From CANHVK01 sp046304235 (GTDB taxonomy: Bacteria > Bacteroidota > Bacteroidia > Flavobacteriales_D > Crocinitomicaceae): DNA of 9,202 bases. The first letter of the stretch is position 1. Each line of letters opens with the position of its first letter. Below the pieces are notes generated by a model, which worked only from the letters and a program-made list of their open reading frames with translations, was not told the origin of the DNA and searched no databases. This document shows positions 1-5,683 of the stretch, piece after piece. Both the position numbers and the translations under genes were made by a program. The DNA is taken from contig JBKCEW010000146.1 of NCBI GenBank assembly GCA_046304235.1, positions 1-9,202 on the forward strand, read 5' to 3'.

Positions 1-2
1 TT

Positions 3-56
3 AAAAAAGGGGCTTTGTATTTTTTTTAAAAACCGTTATATCTAAATCGCATTATA
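3..56 (+). pseudogene. Receiver-domain end of response regulator, interrupted by in-frame TAA
   Basis: Read in the same frame as the downstream sigma-54 regulator, positions 3-26 encode KKGALYFF, 27-29 is TAA, and 30-56 encodes KPLYLNRII. Joined, this matches the usual end of a response-regulator receiver domain in NtrC-type proteins of Bacteroidota, of the general form KKGAYDFIEKPLDLNRLL, with the conserved Lys-Pro pair just after the stop. The TAA sits where most relatives have Glu or Lys, so one base change (GAA or AAA to TAA) explains it; no frameshift is needed because the frame is the same on both sides. The stop lies at the junction of 8 T and 5 A, where a base-calling error is plausible. 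The rest of the receiver lies outside the window. Confidence 0.7.
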
Positions 57-890
57 GTGAATATTAGAAACGAAAACGAAATAGTGTCTTTATTACAAAA
101 AACTAATATGATAAAAACGACCCTAAAAAAAATAAAGGGAACTTCTATCGTTGGAGAATCGGAACCCATTAAGCGTATTCGTGAGATGATAGAAAAAGTA
201 GCTCCTTCTGATGCAAGAGTATTAATTACAGGTGAAAATGGTACTGGTAAAGAATTGGTAGCGCGTTCATTACATGAATTATCCAATCGAGCTAAAATGC
301 CTTTTGTAGAAGTGAATTGTGCGGCTATCCCAGGTGAATTAATCGAAAGTGAATTGTTTGGTCACGAAAAAGGGGCTTTTACTTCTGCTGTGAAAGATAA
401 AAAGGGAAAGTTTGAACTTGCAAGTGGTGGACCACTTTTTTTAGATGAAATTGGTGACATGAGTTTGGCAGCACAAGCTAAGGTGTTACGTGCTTTACAA
501 GAAAATGTAATTCAACGAGTAGGTAGTGAGAAAGATACGAAAGTAAATTGTAGGGTAGTGGCGGCAACAAATAAAGATTTGAAAAAAGAAATCGCCGAGG
601 GTAGATTTAGAGAAGATTTATTCCATCGTTTAGCTATCATACCAATTCATGTACCTTCTTTAAATGAAAGAAAAGAAGATATTCCTTTATTGGCAAATCA
701 TTTTTTGACTCTTATTTGCAATGATCATGGTATTGCAAGAAAATCTTTTGAAACGAAAGCTTTGAATGAACTGATTGATATTAATTGGACAGGAAACATT
801 CGTGAGCTTCGTAATATAGTTGAACGTTTGATTATTTTAACTAACGAAACTATTACTAATGAGGATGTAAAACGATACGCTAATCGTTAG
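57..890 (+). CDS. Sigma-54-dependent response regulator, AAA+ domain (N-terminal receiver cut off by a stop codon)
   Basis: This encodes the AAA+ ATPase of an NtrC-type activator that remodels sigma-54 RNA polymerase. Visible motifs are Walker A GENGTGKE (residues 59-66), the sigma-54 contact loop GAFTSA (106-111, a variant of GAFTGA), Walker B GGPLFLDE (124-131), sensor I ATN (170-172), the arginine-finger segment GRFREDLFHRL (182-192) and sensor II GNIREL (246-251). The protein ends about 25 residues after sensor II, so there is no C-terminal Fis-type HTH; that matches a common Bacteroidota subgroup of response regulators of about 385 residues. The GTG at 57 is only the first start after the in-frame TAA at 27-29 and lacks a Shine-Dalgarno sequence. 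It may not be a real start: the native gene very likely began upstream with a full receiver. The gene is therefore either a nonsense mutant, a reinitiated receiver-less activator, or intact with a sequence error. Its 3' end overlaps the convergent peroxidase gene by 4 bp. Confidence 0.85.
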   Translation: MNIRNENEIVSLLQKTNMIKTTLKKIKGTSIVGESEPIKRIREMIEKVAPSDARVLITGENGTGKELVARSLHELSNRAKMPFVEVNCAAIPGELIESELFGHEKGAFTSAVKDKKGKFELASGGPLFLDEIGDMSLAAQAKVLRALQENVIQRVGSEKDTKVNCRVVAATNKDLKKEIAEGRFREDLFHRLAIIPIHVPSLNERKEDIPLLANHFLTLICNDHGIARKSFETKALNELIDINWTGNIRELRNIVERLIILTNETITNEDVKRYANR

Positions 891-1369
891 CCTAAAAGTA
901 CTTTTAAGTATTTTTCAATACTTTCAGGAGTGGTAGTTGGTGCAAATCGTTTAATCGGCGTTCCTTGTCCGTTGATCAAGAATTTTGTAAAATTCCATTT
1001 GATTCTACTGCCTAAAATTCCAGGTAAAGCTTTTTTTAAATACACATAAATAGGATGTGCTTGATCTCCATTTACTTCTATTTTTGAAAACATAGGGAAA
1101 CTAACACCATAATTTATTAAACAACCTTCTGAAATTGATTTTTCGTCACCAGGTTCTTGATTACCAAATTGATTACATGGAAAACCCAAAATAATTAAGC
1201 CTTTGTCTTTGTAGGTTTGATATAATTTTTCTAAGCCTTCATATTGAGGAGTAAGTCCACATTTGCTAGCCGTATTCACGACTAAGATTGTTTTTCCTGA
1301 ATAGCTTTCCATAGAAATGAGTGCACCTTGTAAGGAATTAGCTGAGAAATCGTAGAAAGATTGCTTCAT
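887..1369 (-). CDS. Glutathione peroxidase family protein (Cys type, probably thioredoxin-dependent)
   Basis: This is a 160-aa peroxidase of the GPx fold, the normal length for bacterial BtuE/Gpo-type enzymes, which reduce hydrogen peroxide and lipid hydroperoxides. The peroxidatic cysteine is C37 in NTASKCGLTPQYEGLE. The other family residues are Q67 in FPCNQFG (64-69) and W125-N126 in KWNF. A further cysteine, C83 in SEGCLINYGVSFP, lies 46 residues after C37, close to the spacing of the resolving cysteine in plant and insect enzymes that use thioredoxin rather than glutathione. That points to a thioredoxin-reduced enzyme, consistent with trxA nearby in the window; this part is inference. 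There is no signal peptide, so it is cytoplasmic. It starts at the ATG read from 1369 and is divergent from menD across 138 bp in which I could not identify a convincing promoter on either strand. Its stop overlaps the end of the response-regulator gene. Confidence 0.93.
   Translation of the reverse strand: MKQSFYDFSANSLQGALISMESYSGKTILVVNTASKCGLTPQYEGLEKLYQTYKDKGLIILGFPCNQFGNQEPGDEKSISEGCLINYGVSFPMFSKIEVNGDQAHPIYVYLKKALPGILGSRIKWNFTKFLINGQGTPIKRFAPTTTPESIEKYLKVLLG
893..923. repeat. Two adjacent inverted repeats at a convergent gene junction
   Basis: TAAAAGTACTTTTA (893-906) is a perfect 14-bp palindrome. Directly next to it, AAGTATT (906-912) pairs with AATACTT (917-923) around the loop TTTC. 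Both lie just past the stop of the response regulator and inside the last codons of the opposing peroxidase gene. They could form weak AT-only hairpins limiting read-through from either side, but they lack GC content and a clean T tract on both strands, so a terminator role is only a guess. Confidence 0.35.
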
Positions 1370-1472
1370 AAACTTTAACTTAATAACTCTAAAACAATTG
1401 CTAGTGATAGAATGTTTAAGGAAGTGAAGATAAAAAATATTATTCGTTTCCTAGGTATTTCGAAAATAAGGA

Positions 1473-1511
1473 ATGATTAACTTTACTCACCTAAAATTAA
1501 GCATAGATTGA
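1473..1511 (+). other. Possible 12-codon upstream ORF whose stop overlaps the menD start
   Basis: An ATG at 1473 opens a short frame encoding MINFTHLKLSID and closes with TGA at 1509-1511. That stop overlaps the proposed TTG start of menD (1508-1510) by two bases. Such stop/start overlaps can couple translation, which would help a weak TTG start. Nothing about the peptide itself is recognisable, and an ORF this short can occur by chance. Confidence 0.25.
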
Positions 1512-3211
1512 AAACCACATCCAAAAGAGGAGTCCAAATCACGGTAGAACATTGTGTAAGTGCTGGAATGCAATATGTGGTTTGTTCACCTGGTTCTAGA
1601 AATGCCCCTTTGGTTATTGCATTTAATCAACATCCTAAGATTAAGTGTATTGTGATTCCAGATGAACGCTGTGCTGCTTTTTTTGCGTTAGGTATGGCGC
1701 AACAACTTCATGGACCAGTCGGTATAGCTTGTACCTCTGGCTCTGCTGCTTTAAATTATTATCCTGCAATCGCTGAAGCGTATTATCAACAAATCCCTTT
1801 GGTCGTTTTTACTGCAGATAGACCCGTTTCTTGGGTAAATCAAGGCGATGGACAAACAATCGTTCAGGAGGATGTGTATAAAAATCATATTTTATTTGCT
1901 ACCAATATTCCAGAAGAAAATGATTTAATTGATTTTGATTGGTTTGTAAATAGAGAAGTGTCAAAAGCTATTCAAACAGCATTAGGAAAAGTTAAAGGAC
2001 CTGTTCATTTGAATTTCCCTTTTTCGGAACCCTTATACAATCAAGTGGAAGTAGACGAAGTGAAAATTTCTCCAATTAGTTTAGTTGATACGGATGAAAA
2101 ATTAACACCATCCGCATTGTATTTAATATCTGAAAGTTGGTCGAAATACAAAAAGAAATTAGTTTTAATCGGGCAACTTGCTCCTGATGATCATTTAACG
2201 AATGTTTTATCTAAAATAGCAGAAGATCTAAGTGTTGTGTTTTTAGTAGAGAATACTGCCAACCAAGTGAATAGCCGATTTGTACAATGCATAGACAGAA
2301 GCCTAGAAGGGATATCGGAATCGAAAATAATCGATTTTGCTCCAGATTTATTAGTTGTTGTAGGTGGGGCGGTTGTTTCTAAAAAAATCAAAGCATTTTT
2401 GAGAAAAGCACAACCGAAAGAAACATGGCGCATTGGGTATGATTTTCCATTTATGGATACTTACCAGTCGTTGAATCAAACATTTCAAATGAAAGCAACG
2501 ACATTTTTTAGTCAATTAAGTGATGTAACTGATGCTCCGAGTGTATCTCCCTATTGGAAAACATGGAAACAATTAGATTACATTAACCAAGATAAAGCAG
2601 AAACATTTCTTCAATCAGCAACTTATTCTGATTTAAAAGTATTTCACTTGTTAAGTGATATTATACCAGAAAATTCGCATTTACATTTAGCGAATAGTTC
2701 TGTGATAAGATATGCTCAGTTGTTTAATCCAGTAAAAGGAATAACTATTTGGTCAAATCGTGGAACAAGCGGTATTGATGGTAGTTCGAGTACTGCCCTA
2801 GGTGCTGCTTTGATTTCGAATGAAACATGGCATACCTTAATCACTGGAGATGTATCTTTCTTCTATGATAGCAATGCTTTTTGGAATAAATTAAAACTTC
2901 CTAATGTGAGGATCTTTTTGATTAATAACGCCGGAGGCGGAATATTCAAAATCATCCCGGGTCCAGATACTACGGATGAATTATCAGATTTTTTTGTGTA
3001 TAATCACGAATTTTCTGCCGAATACATTTGTAAAGCTTTCGGTGTAGACTATTTTAGGGCAATTTCAACAGAGGATATTGAAGCACAATGGGAATCTTTT
3101 TATCAATATAATGAGAATGGTAAACCAGCTTTAATGGAAATTTTTACACCACAAGAATTAAATGATGGTGTTCTAAAAGCCTATTTTAAATCCTTAACTC
3201 ATAAATCATAA
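1508..3211 (+). CDS. menD: 2-succinyl-5-enolpyruvyl-6-hydroxy-3-cyclohexene-1-carboxylate synthase (MenD)
   Basis: MenD is a cytoplasmic thiamine-diphosphate enzyme of menaquinone synthesis. It joins 2-oxoglutarate (with loss of CO2) to isochorismate, giving SEPHCHC. The 567 residues are full length. The N-terminal domain shows SPGSRNAP (27-34) and DERCAAFFALGMAQ (52-65), with E53 as the glutamate that activates the cofactor. CTSGSAALNYYPA (75-87), TADRP (102-106) and GDGQTI (113-118) follow. The C-terminal domain has NRGTSGIDG (417-425), and GD (447-448) with NN (473-474) as the metal/diphosphate site. The start is TTG at 1508: a frame stop lies at 1478-1480, no ATG occurs before codon 21, and the TTG places SPGSR at the distance usual for flavobacterial MenD. 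This makes TTG likely, though not proven. The gene opens the five-gene run menD to 5207. A 14-bp tandem duplication spans its stop codon. Confidence 0.96.
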   Translation: MKTTSKRGVQITVEHCVSAGMQYVVCSPGSRNAPLVIAFNQHPKIKCIVIPDERCAAFFALGMAQQLHGPVGIACTSGSAALNYYPAIAEAYYQQIPLVVFTADRPVSWVNQGDGQTIVQEDVYKNHILFATNIPEENDLIDFDWFVNREVSKAIQTALGKVKGPVHLNFPFSEPLYNQVEVDEVKISPISLVDTDEKLTPSALYLISESWSKYKKKLVLIGQLAPDDHLTNVLSKIAEDLSVVFLVENTANQVNSRFVQCIDRSLEGISESKIIDFAPDLLVVVGGAVVSKKIKAFLRKAQPKETWRIGYDFPFMDTYQSLNQTFQMKATTFFSQLSDVTDAPSVSPYWKTWKQLDYINQDKAETFLQSATYSDLKVFHLLSDIIPENSHLHLANSSVIRYAQLFNPVKGITIWSNRGTSGIDGSSSTALGAALISNETWHTLITGDVSFFYDSNAFWNKLKLPNVRIFLINNAGGGIFKIIPGPDTTDELSDFFVYNHEFSAEYICKAFGVDYFRAISTEDIEAQWESFYQYNENGKPALMEIFTPQELNDGVLKAYFKSLTHKS

Positions 3212-3223
3212 CTCATAAATCAT
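3196..3223 (+). repeat. 14-bp perfect tandem direct repeat across the menD stop codon
   Basis: The unit AACTCATAAATCAT occurs twice back to back (3196-3209 and 3210-3223). The menD stop TAA (3209-3211) straddles the junction between the two copies, and the second copy fills most of the 20-nt gap before terC. It looks like a simple slippage or duplication event. Because 14 is not a multiple of 3, loss or gain of a copy changes the menD-terC spacing and the sequence after the stop, but leaves most of MenD intact. Confidence 0.9.
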
Positions 3224-3231
3224 AATTTTTA

Positions 3232-3984
3232 ATGGATTACTTTTCAATTTTATTTACGGGAACTGGAGTTTTTTACCTAGTGGTACTATCTCTTTTAGAA
3301 ATTGTATTAGGAATAGATAATATCATTTTTATTTCGATTGTAACAGACAAACTTCCTGCTGAAAAAAAGCGGTTTGCTAGAAATGTTGGAATGGTACTTG
3401 CTTTAGTCGTTCGTTTGTTTTTATTGAGTATAGTAAGTGTAATAATGGGAATGACAAAACCATTATTTACGCTATTTGAGCATAATTTTACAGGACAAAG
3501 TTTGGTATTATTAATTGGTGGATTGTTTTTAATATACAAAAGCACAACAGAAATGCATAGTAGTATTCGTGGAAACCATGAAGGTGAGGTAAAGCAAAAA
3601 AACAAACTACCACAAGTAATTTTTCAAATTGTAATGATTGATATCGTATTCAGTTTTGATTCAGTCATCACAGCTATAGGTATGACCAATGAAATTAGCA
3701 AAGACGATCCGACCAAAAATCCGATGATTATTATATTTAGTGCTGTAATTATTTCAATGTTAGTTATGTTGATGTTTGCAAAACCAATTTCTGATTTTAT
3801 AAACAGAAGACCAACAATTAAAATGATTGCTTTAGCTTTTCTTGTTACAATTGGTATCGTATTAATTGCAGAATCATTTGGTCAACATGTTCCGAAAGGA
3901 TATATTTACTTTGCGATGGTATATGCATTAACCGTCGAGTTTATTAATATTAAAATGCGCAAAAACAAAGGAATCAAAGAATAA
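3232..3984 (+). CDS. TerC family integral membrane protein
   Basis: This 250-aa polytopic inner-membrane protein has about seven hydrophobic segments, the size of a stand-alone TerC domain without CBS or CorC extensions. The two family signatures are visible: EIVLGIDNIIF (residues 23-33) and its counterpart DIVFSFDSVITAIG (137-150). Their membrane acidic residues E23, D29, D137 and D143 are the likely metal-binding positions. RRPTIKMIALAFL (192-204) and E214 in IAESFG form the third conserved part. Family members are linked to tellurite resistance and, in Bacillus, to manganese export to metalate secreted enzymes; metal efflux is the best guess here, but the substrate is inferred. The ATG at 3232 lies 20 nt after menD and follows a T run without a Shine-Dalgarno sequence. 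The next gene starts within its stop codon (TAATG, 1-nt overlap), so the two are probably translationally coupled. Confidence 0.92.
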   Translation: MDYFSILFTGTGVFYLVVLSLLEIVLGIDNIIFISIVTDKLPAEKKRFARNVGMVLALVVRLFLLSIVSVIMGMTKPLFTLFEHNFTGQSLVLLIGGLFLIYKSTTEMHSSIRGNHEGEVKQKNKLPQVIFQIVMIDIVFSFDSVITAIGMTNEISKDDPTKNPMIIIFSAVIISMLVMLMFAKPISDFINRRPTIKMIALAFLVTIGIVLIAESFGQHVPKGYIYFAMVYALTVEFINIKMRKNKGIKE

Positions 3985-4553
3985 TGACGAAAGAGGAGGC
4001 GTTTGCTTATTTAGGAGAAGAATGGGAAGATGCATTTGAAGACGAAATCTTTGCCTTAAAGCAACAATTGTTATTGATTTTACCAGTTCATAAATTGTAC
4101 AGATCGAAACTTAAAAAGTGGGGGAATTTAGAGGATGCATATCGCTCTTTGGGAGGTAGGTTAGAAGAAAAAGAAGTTTTTGATATTAAAATCCCTGCCT
4201 TTTTTAATGAAATATTAAGTTCTTTTTCATTGTATCAAGAGGTTCGTAATCAACTTAAATTAAATTTATTGAATACTTTTGATTTAAGTAATACTGAAAA
4301 GTTATTGCAATCTTTTGTAAAGTTGGAGGTGACATATGCTTCCTTATGGCTTTCGGGGGATATGGACGAAAATGTAATAGTCTCCAAAATGCCTGATCCG
4401 ATGGAAATATGGAGTGGAATAAAATCTTTTGAATCTTTAGGAGGAAAAACCTTTGATGATTTAAAAGAAATGTCAAATCTATTACCAGAAACGTTGAAAA
4501 GAGAACAGAAACGTTTAACTTTGTATTATACTAAATACGGTAAAAATGAGTGA
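3984..4553 (+). CDS. Hypothetical helical protein in menD-terC operon
   Basis: I do not recognise this 189-aa protein. It has no signal peptide, no membrane segment and no cysteine, and looks mainly alpha-helical. The N-terminus is strongly acidic (EEWEDAFEDE, residues 12-21), followed by a basic stretch with HKLYRSKLKKW (36-46). The middle (70-125) is rich in Leu, Phe and Asn and ends in SLWLSGDMDEN. The C-terminal part has KMPDPMEIWSG (135-145) and a basic tail with LKREQKRLTLYYTKYGK. It is presumably cytoplasmic. The ATG overlaps the terC stop by 1 nt and its 3' end overlaps the next gene by 8 nt, which strongly supports that it is translated. No function can be assigned; the tight link to terC and to the DUF493 gene is the only clue. 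Confidence 0.85.
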   Translation: MTKEEAFAYLGEEWEDAFEDEIFALKQQLLLILPVHKLYRSKLKKWGNLEDAYRSLGGRLEEKEVFDIKIPAFFNEILSSFSLYQEVRNQLKLNLLNTFDLSNTEKLLQSFVKLEVTYASLWLSGDMDENVIVSKMPDPMEIWSGIKSFESLGGKTFDDLKEMSNLLPETLKREQKRLTLYYTKYGKNE

Positions 4554-4812
4554 TGTTTTAGAAAAATTGCGCGTGCAATTGGAGACGATGGAGTGGCCAA
4601 GTGTATACATGTACAAATTTATTGTACCAAATCATCCCGAAAAAGTAGATGCAGTTAAAGCGATGTTTGATGACTCAGCTGTGATTAAAACTACAAATTC
4701 GAAAAATGGTAATTTTACAAGCGTAAGTATTGAGGTGGTAGAGCTTCAAGTTGAGGCAATAATCGAAAAATATACAATTGCAAGTCAAATTCAAGGAATT
4801 ATCTCATTATGA
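4546..4812 (+). CDS. DUF493 (YbeD-like) domain protein
   Basis: This 88-aa protein matches the DUF493 family, whose Escherichia coli member is YbeD, in its Bacteroidota form. Visible family features are LRVQLETMEWPSVYMYKFIV (residues 8-27), the SKNGNFTSVSIEV block (52-64) and the closing IEKYTIASQIQGIISL segment (73-88). The fold is a small ferredoxin-like alpha/beta domain resembling the regulatory ACT domain; relatives are cytoplasmic and their function is not firmly known. The ATG at 4546 lies inside the end of the preceding gene (8-nt overlap), and the stop overlaps the next start as ATGA. This fits a coupled operon. The family call is confident, but no molecular role is claimed. Confidence 0.92.
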   Translation: MSDVLEKLRVQLETMEWPSVYMYKFIVPNHPEKVDAVKAMFDDSAVIKTTNSKNGNFTSVSIEVVELQVEAIIEKYTIASQIQGIISL

Positions 4813-5207
4813 TACTAGCTACTTTTTTTACAACCAAAAATGCAATAATGTTTCTATTTGTAACATTGTTTTTTTTAATAGGAATGATCGTCTACCGTAA
4901 AGTACTTTCCAAATTCAAAAAAGGACAAGTATCGTTGAATGATTTTTGTGTTTTATATTCACTTGAAAAAAACGAACAAACAGGCGAATTGGAATTTTAT
5001 TTTACTAACGAAAAAAAGAAACACGTAATTTTTGAAATCTTATCAGAAAGTGAAGAAGTTTTACACACTCTGACAGATCAAGAATACAACCAAGGCGGTC
5101 ATATTATTCGATTTGATTCCAAAGAATTAGCCAATGGAACGTATTTTTATCAGTTGAGAACGGAGAACCAAGAAACCAAAAAAAGAATGGTTATCAACAA
5201 TGCTTGA
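4809..5207 (+). CDS. Small membrane-anchored protein with sorting-domain-like beta module
   Basis: This 132-aa protein has one N-terminal hydrophobic segment (about residues 11-28, IMFLFVTLFFLIGMIVY) followed by R30, K31, K35, K37 and K38. There is no signal-peptidase site or lipobox. Residues 60-129 resemble the Por/FlgD-like C-terminal sorting domain of type IX secretion substrates: GGHIIRFDSKELANGTYFYQ followed by a closing KKRMVI motif, just before the C-terminus as in that family. The cluster of positive charges after the membrane segment predicts an N-out, C-in topology, which would put this module in the cytoplasm and is odd for a sorting signal. It may simply be a FlgD/Ig-like beta-sandwich with another role. 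The start overlaps the DUF493 stop by 4 nt (ATGA). It is the last gene of the operon. The gene itself is well supported; the domain call is moderate. Confidence 0.8.
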   Translation: MILATFFTTKNAIMFLFVTLFFLIGMIVYRKVLSKFKKGQVSLNDFCVLYSLEKNEQTGELEFYFTNEKKKHVIFEILSESEEVLHTLTDQEYNQGGHIIRFDSKELANGTYFYQLRTENQETKKRMVINNA

Positions 5208-5217
5208 CAAGTTGTCA
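5205..5217. promoter_or_regulatory. 13-bp palindrome at the end of the operon
   Basis: TGACAAGTTGTCA is a perfect inverted repeat about a central G, and its first three bases are the TGA stop of the preceding gene. The central spacer is too short for a good RNA hairpin, so a DNA-level site (protein binding) fits better. It lies 97 bp upstream of trxA. No matching regulator is identified, and coincidence is possible. Confidence 0.3.
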
Positions 5218-5228
5218 GGTAAACAATC

Positions 5229-5247
5229 ATGGCAAACTATTTGCCAT
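5229..5247. promoter_or_regulatory. Perfect 8-bp inverted repeat upstream of trxA (operator or hairpin)
   Basis: ATGGCAAA (5229-5236) and TTTGCCAT (5240-5247) are perfect complements around CTA. The right arm contains the TTTG that serves as the likely -33 element of trxA, so a protein bound here could block polymerase. As RNA it would form an 8-bp hairpin followed by only a short, interrupted T run, a weak terminator for the upstream operon at best. Either role is inferred. Confidence 0.45.
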
Positions 5248-5270
5248 TCGTTTTACAACTATTAATTTTA
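5240..5270 (+). promoter_or_regulatory. Probable trxA promoter (Bacteroidota type)
   Basis: TTTG at 5240-5243, a 19-bp spacer, and TAATTTTA at 5263-5270 match the Bacteroidota sigma consensus TTTG ... TAnnTTTG except for the last base. Transcription would begin near 5275, giving a leader of about 40 nt ahead of the trxA ATG at 5314. The leader has no Shine-Dalgarno sequence and is A-rich, as is common in this phylum. Confidence 0.4.
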
Positions 5271-5313
5271 CCTCGAAATAAATCGGGAATTGATTTAACT
5301 TAAAATAATAATT

Positions 5314-5631
5314 ATGGCATTAGAAATTACAGACGCAAATTTTGAAGAATTAGTGTTGAAAGCAGACAAACCAGTATTGGTTGATTTTTGGGCAGAATGG
5401 TGTGGACCATGTCGTATGATTGGACCTGTTGTAGAAGAATTACATGGTGAATACGAAGGTAAAGCAGTAATCGGTAAAGTGAACGTGGATAATAATCCAA
5501 GTGTATCGGCTCAATTTGGTGTAAGAAATATTCCTACAATTCTTTTCATTAAAGGAGGTGAGGTAGTTGACAAAGTGGTTGGAGCAGTTCCAAAAACACA
5601 ACTAGCTTCAAAATTAGACGCTATTTTGTAA
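5314..5631 (+). CDS. trxA: Thioredoxin
   Basis: This is a classic 105-aa thioredoxin, a cytoplasmic disulfide reductase recharged by thioredoxin reductase. The active site is WCGPC (residues 29-33), within DFWAEWCGPCRMIGP. The buried acid is D24, the cis-proline is P74 in RNIPT, and the glycine-rich turn FIKGGEVV (78-85) and closing VVGAVPK (88-94) are all in place. The length equals the usual single-domain form, and there is no signal peptide, so this is not a DsbA- or ResA-like exported protein. It is flanked by its own likely promoter and a strong terminator, so it is probably a single-gene unit. It is a plausible reductant for the GPx-type peroxidase at 887-1369. The SD-like AAAGGAGGTG at 5551-5560 is the conserved Lys-Gly-Gly coding sequence, not a ribosome site. 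Confidence 0.98.
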   Translation: MALEITDANFEELVLKADKPVLVDFWAEWCGPCRMIGPVVEELHGEYEGKAVIGKVNVDNNPSVSAQFGVRNIPTILFIKGGEVVDKVVGAVPKTQLASKLDAIL

Positions 5632-5651
5632 GAATTCATATTCTTAATCGT

Positions 5652-5683
5652 AAGCCTGATTCATTTGAGTCAGGCTTTTTTTT
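5652..5683 (+). terminator. Intrinsic terminator of trxA
   Basis: AAGCCTGATTC (5652-5662) pairs with GAGTCAGGCTT (5667-5677) around the loop ATTT, giving 11 pairs including one U-G, followed by eight T (5676-5683). This is a textbook Rho-independent terminator on the plus strand. A weaker 7-bp hairpin, TAAGAAT/ATTCTTA (5629-5646), precedes it and overlaps the trxA stop codon. Confidence 0.93.

Noticed and set aside
1370..1507. Divergent promoters in the spacer between the peroxidase gene and menD.
   Set aside because: The spacer contains no acceptable TAnnTTTG on either strand, so although promoters must exist nearby I could not place them from sequence.
3196..3223. The 14-bp direct repeat as a target-site duplication of a lost mobile element.
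   Set aside because: The copies are directly adjacent with nothing between them and no inverted-repeat remnants; simple tandem duplication explains it.
3273..3605. Minus-strand open frame of 110 codons inside terC, and similar open frames opposite menD, the response regulator and the ABC gene.
   Set aside because: They lie fully inside clearly coding genes on the other strand, have low-complexity composition and show no family motifs; they are shadows of the real reading frames.
5229..5303. A 24-codon ATG ORF between the operon end and trxA.
   Set aside because: Its start lies in the left arm of the palindrome and upstream of the predicted trxA transcription start. The peptide has no recognisable feature and is short enough to arise by chance.
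5551..5560. Strong Shine-Dalgarno-like sequence AAAGGAGGTG inside trxA.
   Set aside because: It encodes the conserved Lys-Gly-Gly turn of thioredoxin, no start codon of a real gene follows, and genes in this window do not rely on such sites.
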